From the NCBI RefSeq assembly GCF_009765785.1, contig NZ_LMUT01000003.1, positions 297,570 to 361,569 on the forward strand: a DNA stretch of 64,000 nt, written 5' to 3'. This document shows, piece by piece, positions 27,457 to 36,717 of the stretch; within the stretch, counting starts at the first letter, position 1, and the number at the start of each line of letters is the position of its first letter. The notes below the pieces were generated by a model. It was not told the DNA's origin. It saw only the letters and a list, made by a program, of their open reading frames with translations, and did no database searches. The stretch is from Granulicella sp. L46. Its GTDB lineage: Bacteria > Acidobacteriota > Terriglobia > Terriglobales > Acidobacteriaceae. A program made the translations under genes and the position numbers.

Positions 27457-28976
27457 CCGTGAACCACGGGAACGACGTTCACTCGGGAAGGCTTAGGTGT
27501 TTTCGCCCGGCTGATGATTCGGGCGATCACTGCGGCCATCAGCAGCATGATCGCGGTGCCAGCGACCAAGACGGTTACGAAGGCGATGTCGAACGCCGTT
27601 TTAGCCTGAGTGATCAATTTCGCTGTGGCGTCACCAGACAAGTGTCCGGCGAGCAGCAGGGCTTGATCGAGGCTGTCCCTGGCGAGCGCTGGGGCGGGAA
27701 TTCCCTGCGGCAGTACAAGAGCCTTCGTATAAGTAAAAGACAGAATGCTACCGAGGATGGTAACGCCAAGCACACCGCCGAGTTCGTAGGCGACGCTTTC
27801 GATGGCGCCGGCCATGCCGGCTTTATCTTCTGGCGCGTTGATCATGATGGCGGTCGAGGCCATCGCTGAACCTACACCCACGCCAAATCCCAAGATGACG
27901 AAGCTTGCGACTTGCTCGAAAGCGCTGCTGTTACGGAAAACAGCGTAGCCGATGAGGCCGGTCGCAGACACGATGAGGCTTGTCCAGAGTGCCCGACCGA
28001 CGCCGACCTTGTGGAGCACGAACCCATTGAGGGACCCTGCGACAAATGCCGAGATCGAGATTGGCAGCATGAACAGAGCCGCATGAAACGGCGAATACCC
28101 GATTACAAGCTGTAACCGCTGCGTGAGCGCAAGTTGTACGCCCGCACCAGCCAGGGTTGCGGTCATCGCGGTCAATACGCCGGCTGTGAAGCGTCCGTTG
28201 CCGAATAGCGAGAAGTCAATCATCGGGCTTGGGGAACGGTTCTGCCGCCTCACGAAAATGAGCATAACCGTCATGCCGATGACACCCGCGAAAGTGGCCG
28301 CCAGCAGCCCTGCTCCGGGTCTTGCGACCTCCATCAGCGCATAGACCAGGCTAACCATTGCGATCATGGCGAGTAGTGAGTTCAGGAGGTCGAGCTGCCG
28401 CCCTGGGTTCCCCTTTCCAGCGGGCACTACGAATCGAGTGAAGATAAATGCCATTACGACCACGGGCACGTTAATCAGGAAGACCGAACCCCACCAGAAA
28501 TGGCTGAGTAAAGCTCCACCGATCAACGGGCCGATCGCAACTCCGCCTGAAAAGACAGCAGCCCAGATACCGATCGCTTGGCCGCGTTCTTTGTCGGTAG
28601 TAAATGTCAGCCGCAGAAGCGAAAGCGTCGCGGGCATCATCATGGATGCACCCACAGCAAGAAAGGCCCGTGCCGCGATCAGGACGTTCGCTGTAGGGGC
28701 ATAAGCCGCGATCAGAGAAGCAGCGGCAAAAGCAATCAGACCCCAAAGAAAGACTCGGCGATGCCCAATCCGGTCGCCAAGCATACCCATAGTTGGGAGG
28801 AGGCCCGCCATGACAAGTGGAAATGTGTCGACGATCCAAAGTTTTTGGCTGCTGCTGGCGGCAAGATCGTGGGTGAGCCGCGGCAAAGCGGTATACAGCA
28901 CAGTCATGTCAATGCTGATGAGAAAGAGAGCGGTCGAAACGACGACCAACACGAGCCATTTATTGTTGCTAAGCAT
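27450..28976 (-). CDS. MFS drug exporter, DHA2 (14-helix) family
   Basis: A 508-residue major-facilitator protein of the EmrB/QacA type. It has about 14 hydrophobic helices, the motif-A loop MGMLGDRIGHRRVFLWG, and the antiporter motif-C-like GVAIGPLIGGALL. It exports small hydrophobic compounds in exchange for protons. The opening DMTVLYTALPRLTHDL is typical. No membrane-fusion partner is adjacent, so QacA-like single-protein export is more likely than EmrAB. Confidence 0.93.
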   Translation of the reverse strand: MLSNNKWLVLVVVSTALFLISIDMTVLYTALPRLTHDLAASSSQKLWIVDTFPLVMAGLLPTMGMLGDRIGHRRVFLWGLIAFAAASLIAAYAPTANVLIAARAFLAVGASMMMPATLSLLRLTFTTDKERGQAIGIWAAVFSGGVAIGPLIGGALLSHFWWGSVFLINVPVVVMAFIFTRFVVPAGKGNPGRQLDLLNSLLAMIAMVSLVYALMEVARPGAGLLAATFAGVIGMTVMLIFVRRQNRSPSPMIDFSLFGNGRFTAGVLTAMTATLAGAGVQLALTQRLQLVIGYSPFHAALFMLPISISAFVAGSLNGFVLHKVGVGRALWTSLIVSATGLIGYAVFRNSSAFEQVASFVILGFGVGVGSAMASTAIMINAPEDKAGMAGAIESVAYELGGVLGVTILGSILSFTYTKALVLPQGIPAPALARDSLDQALLLAGHLSGDATAKLITQAKTAFDIAFVTVLVAGTAIMLLMAAVIARIISRAKTPKPSRVNVVPVVHGQ

Positions 28977-29088
28977 GATTCACCTGAGGTGTAACGGTTA
29001 GAAGGTGCATGGTCCGCACAAACGCGGTTGTAACCAGTGGAGGCTCCCAGATTGATCCAAGGGCCTCGTTGCTGGTCCTTGGGTCGAT

Positions 29089-30117
29089 CTAGAACTTAAC
29101 GGTGACGCCTGGATAAAACGACTTCTCCACGCAAGAGCCCGCGCCCAGGCCCATGCAGACCTGGCTGGCATTGTGGTCGAAGCCATACTTATTTTCCCAA
29201 TATCGATACGCGACCCACACATCGAGCCTATGTGTGTGCTTCGAGCCCCAGAACGCCTTACCGGAATCGAAAATCAGACGGACGGGCTCGCTATCGATCT
29301 CAGTTTTCGTCGGGGTGCTAGGCAGAGGTGAATTCTCTCCACCTTTCGGGCCATAGAAATTGGCGCGGCCGCGGACGCCAAAATATTGCATTTTCGCTGG
29401 CAGAAAATTGAGGTCCATATAGTACGAAATCTCAACTGCCCAGGTGCCTCTGTACGCGATATCGCCATCAGTGAGACAAGTCACACCCGGAATGCCACCG
29501 ATATCGCATTGCGCGTAAGCATTGTGATTTGCTTCCTTGTAGTACAGAGGACTGACATTTAGGAAGCCTTTGTAGGGCAAGTCGAATGCGAGTTGCAGTC
29601 CAGCAACAACATCATGCTTGTAAGCGCTCGAATAGCGGTTTTCCCGTTGTACATCGCCGCCGATTACGAGAGACACGTCGTGCAATGGCCCCTTGGCGAA
29701 TGCATTGGTGCCAAGGATTTCGTTGAATCCCAAAGTGCTTCGGATGAAGCCATAGAATTCGGTGGCACCAGCACAGCCTGTCGTTGGACCGTTCGGCGAG
29801 AGGCAGGGCGCTGCCGGGTCCGCGTGATCTGACTTCAGCAGATCAACGACGACAAGGTTCGTGCCGTAGCGCCAGATATCGAAATGATAGAACTCGAAAA
29901 TCTGTTTGGCCGTTTTGCTGGTGACGCCTGGTTGTGTTGCGGTCGATTGATAAGCGAAGCTAGCCCGGTTATCAATTAAGAGAAAGAACGGCACATGATC
30001 ATCAGGGTTACCCTGATTCGAGGTGTTCGTCGTATCCGATGCTCTGGCCAAACCTGGCCGAGCTATCACCACTAGAAACGTAATGGTTGCGACAGATCGG
30101 CGCCCGATGCTTTTCAC
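29089..30117 (-). CDS. outer-membrane protein, possibly Tsx-like channel
   Basis: The product has a signal-like start (KSIGRRSVATITFLVVIARPGLARA) and many amphipathic strands, ending in a phenylalanine (GVTVKF) as porins do. Segments such as NRASFAYQST and DVWVAYRYWENKYGFDHNAS recall the nucleoside-channel (Tsx) family, but the match is by eye. The frame is open to 30324. I choose the GTG at 30117 because it sets the signal peptide at the N-terminus. It lies upstream of the MFS gene on the same strand. Confidence 0.6.
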   Translation of the reverse strand: MKSIGRRSVATITFLVVIARPGLARASDTTNTSNQGNPDDHVPFFLLIDNRASFAYQSTATQPGVTSKTAKQIFEFYHFDIWRYGTNLVVVDLLKSDHADPAAPCLSPNGPTTGCAGATEFYGFIRSTLGFNEILGTNAFAKGPLHDVSLVIGGDVQRENRYSSAYKHDVVAGLQLAFDLPYKGFLNVSPLYYKEANHNAYAQCDIGGIPGVTCLTDGDIAYRGTWAVEISYYMDLNFLPAKMQYFGVRGRANFYGPKGGENSPLPSTPTKTEIDSEPVRLIFDSGKAFWGSKHTHRLDVWVAYRYWENKYGFDHNASQVCMGLGAGSCVEKSFYPGVTVKF

Positions 30118-30324
30118 TCGTCGTGCAACGACCGCCAAGTCCCGCGCACATCTCAGAACGCGGTTCACACATATGCTTGCGAGCGATGCAATCGTTACGC
30201 CTGCCTCAATGAGGGACGGACCCGTACTAGTCCAGAGCAGGGCGCTCAGGAGAATATTCTGTTTCGAGATGGCCACGCGCACATCCTTCTCGTCGGGATG
30301 CACCGTGAACGCGAAAACAGCCAC

Positions 30325-30738
30325 GTCATGCGCATTCCCGACTGTTGGTCAGGTTGCGCCGTGGCTGTGAAGAGATCATCTGAGGGATGACCGCGGGAGA
30401 TACCATCCCGCTACTCTATTTCCGGCAAGATCAATAATATTTCATGTCTGTAGCATTTTCAAGCTGCGCCGCCAATTCTTTGCCGTCGCTCTGCAAAACA
30501 TCGAACGAGACGCTATTAGACCGACGTTGGTATCGATAAGTGCCGATGTCGCCGAGAAGAAATTTGGCTTCGCGCTGAATCACCAATGCGCGTTTCCAGC
30601 AGCTGTACTTCTGAACGAGTGCATTACCCTGTTGGCAACACAACTGAGGTCTGGCATAGACGCCACGGGAAAACGGTTTTCGATCGCGGGCATCAAGTCG
30701 TCAAGCCGCTTGTTCACTGCTGCCGTTCGCACACCGCT
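30325..30738. other. gap with a possible gene remnant, no supported gene
   Basis: A minus-strand frame (about 30431-30690) reads like protein (QREAKFLLGDIGTYRYQRR) but begins after a stop with no ATG. Overlapping plus-strand frames are no better. I see no hairpin or promoter of note. A decayed gene is the likeliest explanation. Confidence 0.35.
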
Positions 30739-31686
30739 CTAGCGCGCGCACCTCAACCCCCCAGACCCATAGGGGCATCCAGGATGCGCCTGGCAGAACA
30801 TATACGTCTGTGCCTGCGCTCTCGGTCCTGCGAGGTAGGTTTGGAAGGAGGGGCACGCGCCCGGCCGCGGCGGTGGCGGCGGCGGATCCACGATGTCGTC
30901 AATCTCTTCAACGCTGTGAAATTGAGCGTGATGCGTGGTGGCCAGCATGTTGGCCGTCTTGGCGGCGATGGTGGTGGATGGGTTATCGGCTGAGGCGCGG
31001 CGCAGGTATTGGATGGCCAGCGCGCGGTCGTGCGGGACGCCGTTGCCAATTTCATAGTCGAGCCCCAGGCGATGCTCCGCGACGGAATGGTGTTCCGCAG
31101 CGGCCTGTTTGAGGTAGAAAATAGCCTTCGCCTGGTTGTGCGGAACGCCGTTGTCGCCGTCTTCATACTCCATGCCGAGATAGACCGCGGCTCCGCGCTG
31201 GCCCTGGGCAGCAGCCAGTTCCAGGAGCTGCACTCCCTTCGCCGGATCATGTCTCACGCCGTTGCCGCCCATGACGTAAGCTGTGCCGAGCGCGCCTTCG
31301 GCCGCGCCGTAGCTCAGGTTGGCGGATGCGGTCAGATACGCCACGGCCTCGGCGAGATGGTGCTGGTCCTGCTGTTTGCCGAGCTGGTATAGCTGCTCGC
31401 CCGTGGCGTCGGGCGGGATCGGGACGTCCACGGGACAGACACCGCTATCCGTGTGGCCGCAGGGTGCGCCATGGGGGGCGGGCGGGACGTTGTTCGGACG
31501 ATAGTATCCACTCTGCTGCTGACGCGCGATGGCCATCTCGTTCGCGCCAGCCATCGTGAGCCGTATCGGCAGCATAATCCCCGGCAGCTCACCATGCTGA
31601 CTGGAGACCGGAGTCGCTGTTTTGCTGGAAGCGGGAACGATAAGCAGAATACAGAAAAGAAGCAGCGGACCGGCATTAGGTTGCAT
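30739..31686 (-). CDS. secreted Sel1-repeat protein
   Basis: A 315-residue protein with an N-terminal signal (LLLFCILLIVPASS), a Pro-rich linker and four or so Sel1-like repeats (about 95-245). Examples are AEGALGTAYVMGGNGVRHDPAKGVQLLELAA and AEHRLGLDYEIGNGVPHDRALAIQYLRRA. A run of seven prolines and a Cys-containing tail (about 270-315) follow. Sel1 repeats bind partner proteins, and secreted versions are often found in host or contact systems. No partner is evident here. Confidence 0.85.
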   Translation of the reverse strand: MQPNAGPLLLFCILLIVPASSKTATPVSSQHGELPGIMLPIRLTMAGANEMAIARQQQSGYYRPNNVPPAPHGAPCGHTDSGVCPVDVPIPPDATGEQLYQLGKQQDQHHLAEAVAYLTASANLSYGAAEGALGTAYVMGGNGVRHDPAKGVQLLELAAAQGQRGAAVYLGMEYEDGDNGVPHNQAKAIFYLKQAAAEHHSVAEHRLGLDYEIGNGVPHDRALAIQYLRRASADNPSTTIAAKTANMLATTHHAQFHSVEEIDDIVDPPPPPPRPGACPSFQTYLAGPRAQAQTYMFCQAHPGCPYGSGGLRCAR

Positions 31687-31999
31687 GGGTGAGTTTCCTT
31701 GATAGAGAGATGATGCCGCCGCCGCACATGCGCGTCAATGCAATTCTCATAAGACTGAGCCACGCCGGTGGGGCTTGCCTGCAACTGCCCTGTTAGTTAC
31801 CCTGGGCGCTGGCGGCCATCGCCGATCGCGGCGGTAGAGGATCGATGTTTGATTGTCAATCCGACCCAAGCAGATGGGTCCTGGAAACGTGCATTGGCCT
31901 GTTCTCAACAACTGAAAAGAGAAGGCGCCGGAAAGCCAACTTCAAGGTGAGGTCTAATAGGATTGGCCGAAGGTAGGCGGACATAGGTGAAATGTCCTG
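31687..31999. other. intergenic stretch, nothing recognised
   Basis: About 310 bases lie between the divergent Sel1 gene and the HEPN-like gene. It presumably contains both promoters, but I cannot point to a convincing promoter, repeat or RNA. Confidence 0.4.
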
Positions 32000-32929
32000 A
32001 TGCCAGATAGCCCTATTTTAACTTGCCAGGAGAGCATGGTGATTCCCGATTACAGAGGACGAAAACCAGGATTTCTTGTCCGGCTGCTTTCACCGCTTGG
32101 CAGCTACATGGATCAGACGATTTTGGAAGCGGATAGAGCAATGGTCATTTCCGCAGAGCTTTGCTTCACCGTCACTCGAATCGTTAGCGACGACAGCTTT
32201 TCGGAAATCGACAGCCTAGCACCGTACGAAATCCCGCTTCTCGGTTCAGTCCTGCTTTGCGTCAAAAAGGATGAACCCAGATTCTTTCCTTATCCAGCGC
32301 ACCAATCTGTGCGCTTAGGGTTGCCTCTTTCCACTGTACTAACCGGCGACATCATCGACGAAGCAGGACGATGGCTTGTCTCCATAATCAAGAGCAAGAA
32401 GCATGGGTCTCACTGGCCCACAGACATTTTGCATCGACCGCCGGTTCTCGGAGGCCAAATTCCCTACAGCCTGATCCCAAGCGACGACCTTAGCTCTGAT
32501 AGAGCTACAGTCCTTGCCTACATGCTTACCGCTCACCCCATCTACTTAAGGGGAGTGGCGTGCCTCTTAAAGGCAAATATGGCGAGTCAACATCCGGAGT
32601 TTTTCGAGTCAGCCCTCCTGTCTTTATGGATCGCACTCGACGCGGCGCAGAGCATAGTTTTCAATCGGCTTCGTGAAGCTGGAAACAAGAATCCCTCCTC
32701 CGCAGAGGCAGCACAATATGTCTACGACGCATACGGATTCGAGGGTGTCTGGGAGAAGTTCTTCGAAGATGATTATGCTAACCGCATCCGTTTTATTCAT
32801 CCAGAGAATCGGTATGGCGCTCAAGCCAGACCATGGGGATTTGCCGATGACTTCTTCGAACTCAATGAAAACCTAATCGATTTGTTTTATTTTTTCGCGA
32901 CGGATATTCCGCGGGACACTCAAGCTTGA
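32000..32929 (+). CDS. HEPN-like (ApeA-type) protein, possible phage defence
   Basis: A 309-residue protein of no family I can name with certainty. The C-terminal third is helical (FFESALLSLWIALDAAQSIV; ELNENLIDLFYFF) and contains R262-IRFI-H267, the RX4-6H motif of HEPN ribonucleases, followed by PENRYG. That layout, a long N-terminal region plus a C-terminal HEPN, resembles ApeA/'Apea-like HEPN' proteins. No strong ribosome site is seen before the ATG. The next native gene is an AIPR protein, from which it is separated by an IS110 insertion. Confidence 0.6.
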   Translation: MPDSPILTCQESMVIPDYRGRKPGFLVRLLSPLGSYMDQTILEADRAMVISAELCFTVTRIVSDDSFSEIDSLAPYEIPLLGSVLLCVKKDEPRFFPYPAHQSVRLGLPLSTVLTGDIIDEAGRWLVSIIKSKKHGSHWPTDILHRPPVLGGQIPYSLIPSDDLSSDRATVLAYMLTAHPIYLRGVACLLKANMASQHPEFFESALLSLWIALDAAQSIVFNRLREAGNKNPSSAEAAQYVYDAYGFEGVWEKFFEDDYANRIRFIHPENRYGAQARPWGFADDFFELNENLIDLFYFFATDIPRDTQA

Positions 32930-33044
32930 CACGGCGCGGATAAAGAGAGGCAGACCGTTGCTACATCCGACGATTTGGGCGAACAGCAGCTCATAAATAT
33001 GTCTTGGGGTGACTGAGGGACTCGGCCTGATATGGAGTGACCGG

Positions 33045-33371
33045 GTCAACACCGCCAAATCTGTGGGGTTGTTTTTGTCGTTGTCGCTGCTTTTGTCTTT
33101 TCCCGAAGACAGAGCGAGCAGCAGTCGGAGCAGTTTTGAGCGACGATTGATCAGTCTGATATTCGCGGGTCGAAACCGCATAATCATGATCCGTCGGGAG
33201 CTGCCTCTGACTGTTATCGCGAGTCAGGTTGAGCCTGTCGCATAGGCCGAGCGAGGGTTCTCCTTCGTGCTTGCCCTGGCTGCTGCCGGCCCTGTGTTCG
33301 AGATGGATGTCAGCGTTCATCGATGCCGTTCTTATCTTTTTCCTTTTTAGGAAGTCTTGTTTTGGCCGTTG
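33045..33371 (-). ncRNA. candidate bridge-RNA region of the IS110 element
   Basis: IS110-family transposases are guided by an RNA from the element's non-coding end; for the IS1111 group, as I recall, this is the end downstream of the transposase. Here the only long non-coding end is the downstream one. I could not fold it or identify target- and donor-binding loops, so the RNA is inferred from position. Confidence 0.35.
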
Positions 33372-34499
33372 TCAGGCTGCAACTTGCTGCCTGGAGACAG
33401 TCTCTGCTCTGGTTCCAATAGACCAGATAAAGCCCAGCAGCTCTCGAGCTACTGCTGTGACAATCTTCCTCTGATCCTTGCCGGCCGCGCCCAGCTTCAT
33501 ATATCGCTTATGCAACCGGTGTTGCGCCTTCCATGCAATCTCCTTGGCTTCTTCCGAGATGCTCTCCTGTCGTCTTCGCAGACCGTACCAGATACCTGGC
33601 GGACGACGATAGCTCCATGCGGCTTCGACAACGATGCGTCGCAGGTGCGCGTTGCCGGTCTTCGTGATGCCTCCGCGCCTGGTTCGCTTACCACTGGAAT
33701 CCTCGCTTGGTACAACGCCGCAGTAACCCATCAGTTGCCGAGCACTGTCGAAGCGGGATACCTGGCCCAACTCGCTCGCAATGGTCACAGCCGAGATATC
33801 CGCGATACCGCGCAGTGCTTGTAGATCGTTGATGACTTGTTGCAGTGCGGGCGATGCCAGCTTCACCGCTTCCATGATGGCTTGTTCCAGGCGTGCGACC
33901 CGCTCCCGCATGTGCTCGACCTCGTGCAGATAATCCTGGCGTGTGGACTCCTGAGCTATCTGAGTGAAACGAAGCTGCGCGACCCAGATCAGATAGGGTC
34001 GTGTCCACGGCCTGACTCCGATCGGTGGACGCTGACCGGAGCGCAGAAGGAACTTGCTCAAGCGATGACGCGCTCGCGTCTGATCCTGCTTGGCTGCTTC
34101 GCGGGCACGCACCAGATCGCGCAAGGCCTCGGAACCCTCATCGGGAACCCATACCGCCGTAAGATCCCCGGATCGATAGCAGCGTGCCAGCTTCTCTGCA
34201 TCCCGTCGATCCGTCTTGACTCGATCGCCAGCCTTGACCGGTACCAGCGTGGGTGCCACAACTTCGCACTCGACGCCCAGCTCCGCCAGCTGCCAGTACA
34301 CGACGTAGCCCGTCGGTCCGGCTTCATAACAGGCTCTCAACCTGGCTGCCGGACCAAGCTTCTTGATCAACTTACGGATAGACTCAGCGCGATTCGGAAT
34401 CGTTCCCAGGCTCCGCACTTCACCATCCGGTTCCGCGACCGCTACCGCGATCGTCTCAGCATGGACATCCAAACCTAAAAATCGTAACTTCTCCTTCAT
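33372..34499 (-). CDS. IS110-family transposase (DEDD/serine recombinase)
   Basis: A 375-residue transposase. The RuvC-like DEDD residues sit in FLGLDVHAETIAVAV, CYEAGPTGY and KTDRRDAEKLARCY. The C-terminal Tnp20 part has LMGYCGVVPSEDSSGKRTRRGGITKTG with the catalytic serine. It appears complete and so potentially active. It occupies nearly the whole element between the 14-bp inverted repeats. Confidence 0.95.
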   Translation of the reverse strand: MKEKLRFLGLDVHAETIAVAVAEPDGEVRSLGTIPNRAESIRKLIKKLGPAARLRACYEAGPTGYVVYWQLAELGVECEVVAPTLVPVKAGDRVKTDRRDAEKLARCYRSGDLTAVWVPDEGSEALRDLVRAREAAKQDQTRARHRLSKFLLRSGQRPPIGVRPWTRPYLIWVAQLRFTQIAQESTRQDYLHEVEHMRERVARLEQAIMEAVKLASPALQQVINDLQALRGIADISAVTIASELGQVSRFDSARQLMGYCGVVPSEDSSGKRTRRGGITKTGNAHLRRIVVEAAWSYRRPPGIWYGLRRRQESISEEAKEIAWKAQHRLHKRYMKLGAAGKDQRKIVTAVARELLGFIWSIGTRAETVSRQQVAA

Positions 34500-34747
34500 G
34501 ACCGGCTCCCTTCCGCTTGTGGCTCTGAACTGTGCGCCCTTCGGACGCTCACAGCTTAACCCACGGTCGGCGCATCGGCGCCGGTCACTCCATACTGACT
34601 GTTGGCAACAAGTAGCTTTACCGTTGATACTGTTTTCACTGTCGTATAGTCGCGGTGCCGAATTCGCAACTCGGGAAATTCAATCTTAGGCACACAGCGC
34701 ATTTGTGAGATGAGGCCGCAGGGCATTTCATCGAAATATGAGGATAA

Positions 34748-36484
34748 ATGTACGAACAGATTAAGAAGGAAATCGGAGCCGATCCCTTCTATAAAGACAA
34801 CTTCTCAAACGAGGGCCAGCAGTTTGTGGCTTGGTATCTACGTCGGGTGCTCCTTCTTGATGTGCATGCAACCAAAGCGTCTATTACAGACGGGCAACTC
34901 GATAAGCAGATTGATGCAATTGTTGTGGAAGACGGGGATGATCGACGTGTGCGGATAATTCAAGGAAAATTCTCGAAGTTACCGTCTATCGATGCCGCGC
35001 CAGTTCGCGAAATTCTCTCAGCATGGGAACGACTGCGTGATCTTCCATCACTGCAAGTCGAGTGCTCCGGGAAGCTGGCAGAGCGACTCGAAGCGATGCG
35101 TCTTGCTCTTGAAGATGACTACGAGGTGCAATTTGAATTACTTACTACGAGCTCCCTCACACCGGCTGCACTAACGGACGTCGATGCATTCAAGAAGCTC
35201 ATGTCGGAGAGTACGGAATTGAACGCTGGGTTCACAGTTGTGGACTCAGACCTAATCGAGACTCGACTTTCGGAAGCGGAACAAAAAGACCTTCCGGAAC
35301 TGAACACGAGCATTCAACTCGATAAGAATCGGTACATCGAGTCTTCCGAAGCTGGTGTGAGGGTTGTGGTTGCTATGCTTCCGGTCGAACGATGCCTAAA
35401 GCTTCCAGGGATAGTGGATCAGAAGCTTTTCCGGCGTAACGTTCGTCAGAGTCTTGGACTCGGCAACAAGGTGAACAAAGGAATTCGCGAAACGCTAACA
35501 AATCCCCAAAAGTCCCCATACCTTTTCTTTTTCCATAATGGGATTACCGCGCTTTGCAGAAGCTTTGAAATTTCCAATGATGTGCTCTCATTAAAGGGCC
35601 TCGCCGTGGTGAACGGCTGTCAGTCACTATCAACGATCTATGCAACGTCCGGGAAGATTGCGCAAAAGCAAGGAGCTCAGGGGGCCCTGCTATTTCGCTT
35701 CTATGAGATTCCTGAAATTGAGCTTGGAGACTCCATCAGCGTAAGCACCAATTCGCAGAGTGCCGTTAAGCCGAGAGATCTGCGCAGCAATGACAAGGCC
35801 ATGCGCCAGATTAAGCAGCGTTACGAATCTGAGGTTGATCGCGCTTATTTCATCACAAAAAGGGGAGAGGATAGACCTCCCGATAAAGACCCAAACCGAT
35901 GCATTGACTCGCCTGACTACGCGAAGATGGTCATCTCGTGGCTTTGTCAGCGCCCGAACTCAGCGTCAAATGAGAAGCGCCTATTCGACGAATATTACAA
36001 AAAGCTTTTCAGTCCCCAACTCGACTCGCAGTCGATGCTGGCTTTGAAATTATGGCTCGTGGAAATCGATAAGAATTGGGAATCGCTCGCGATAAATGAA
36101 GCCGTCAAGGCAGTCAGGGGTGCCGCACGATTCCATTTGTTGTTTACTGTTTCACAGTTGTTCGCCCATGCAAGTGATAAATCGGACAGCGTGCCATTAC
36201 CATCAGCCACGCTAGATTCCTTGAGATTTGCAGGTCCAATTTTGAACCAGGCAAAGCAATGCATCAATCAAGCACTCCAGCAAGCGGTAATGGAGAGTGG
36301 GGCATCCGGAAAGATTTTCAGCCCTCAGAACTGGCTCAAGAGCGGACAAGCAGTGAATCACGAGCAATTGGTGGCGGGAACAATCATAAACGTGCTCAAG
36401 AGCATGGAAATACGGGACGGCGGATTCATCAGTTCCCTCTCCCTCCCACCTACGGATTTCGTGCAAAGATGGTCAGCTGAATAG
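34748..36484 (+). CDS. AIPR-family abortive-infection protein
   Basis: A 578-residue protein of the AIPR (abortive phage resistance) family. The core signature is FRRNVRQSLGLGNKVNKGI (about 229-247), FFFHNGITALC and LKGLAVVNGCQSLSTIY (about 285-300), then SVSTNSQSAVKPRDLRSND. The N-terminal part resembles a PD-(D/E)XK nuclease, with D56 in QIDAIV and Q72-x-K74 in IIQGKF. AIPR proteins occur alone or with restriction-modification genes. The ATG has GAGGATA upstream. The HEPN-like gene lies on the other side of the IS110 element. Confidence 0.9.
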   Translation: MYEQIKKEIGADPFYKDNFSNEGQQFVAWYLRRVLLLDVHATKASITDGQLDKQIDAIVVEDGDDRRVRIIQGKFSKLPSIDAAPVREILSAWERLRDLPSLQVECSGKLAERLEAMRLALEDDYEVQFELLTTSSLTPAALTDVDAFKKLMSESTELNAGFTVVDSDLIETRLSEAEQKDLPELNTSIQLDKNRYIESSEAGVRVVVAMLPVERCLKLPGIVDQKLFRRNVRQSLGLGNKVNKGIRETLTNPQKSPYLFFFHNGITALCRSFEISNDVLSLKGLAVVNGCQSLSTIYATSGKIAQKQGAQGALLFRFYEIPEIELGDSISVSTNSQSAVKPRDLRSNDKAMRQIKQRYESEVDRAYFITKRGEDRPPDKDPNRCIDSPDYAKMVISWLCQRPNSASNEKRLFDEYYKKLFSPQLDSQSMLALKLWLVEIDKNWESLAINEAVKAVRGAARFHLLFTVSQLFAHASDKSDSVPLPSATLDSLRFAGPILNQAKQCINQALQQAVMESGASGKIFSPQNWLKSGQAVNHEQLVAGTIINVLKSMEIRDGGFISSLSLPPTDFVQRWSAE

Positions 36485-36717
36485 AGACCGCAAAAGATAT
36501 CCCTAATTGCACTCAAGCCGCCCACGGTAAACTCCGCAAGTCTTCATCTGGGAAACTCCAATCGGTCATGCTTGGACCGGATTAGAGTTCTGCCCCTTGC
36601 TTCGATTTCGACTTGCGCATCATCGCCTGTGCGCTCATCGATTGACTCAGCCTGATACCGTTAGCCGAGGCTCGGTAAGCACCCTTTGCACATTGGCGAG
36701 TTCTGAGAATCCGGCGG

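Larger units (their letters stand above)
33031..34594 (-). mobile_element. IS110/IS1111-type insertion sequence
   Basis: Perfect 14-bp inverted repeats, TATGGAGTGACCGG (33031-33044) and CCGGTCACTCCATA (34581-34594), bracket one DEDD transposase gene. Terminal or subterminal inverted repeats point to the IS1111 group of the IS110 family. The element is about 1.56 kb, with about 330 non-coding bases downstream of the transposase and only about 80 upstream. No target duplication is expected in this family. The exact outer ends may lie a few bases beyond the repeats. Confidence 0.85.

Noticed and set aside
30431-30643. 70-codon minus-strand frame beginning with TTG
   Set aside because: The open frame continues upstream to a stop with no proper start, and no family was recognised; listed as a remnant within the gap.
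32991-33320. 109-codon frame at the IS110 end
   Set aside because: It spans the inverted repeat and the low-complexity KRQKQRQRQKQ tract; it is better explained as non-coding IS sequence.
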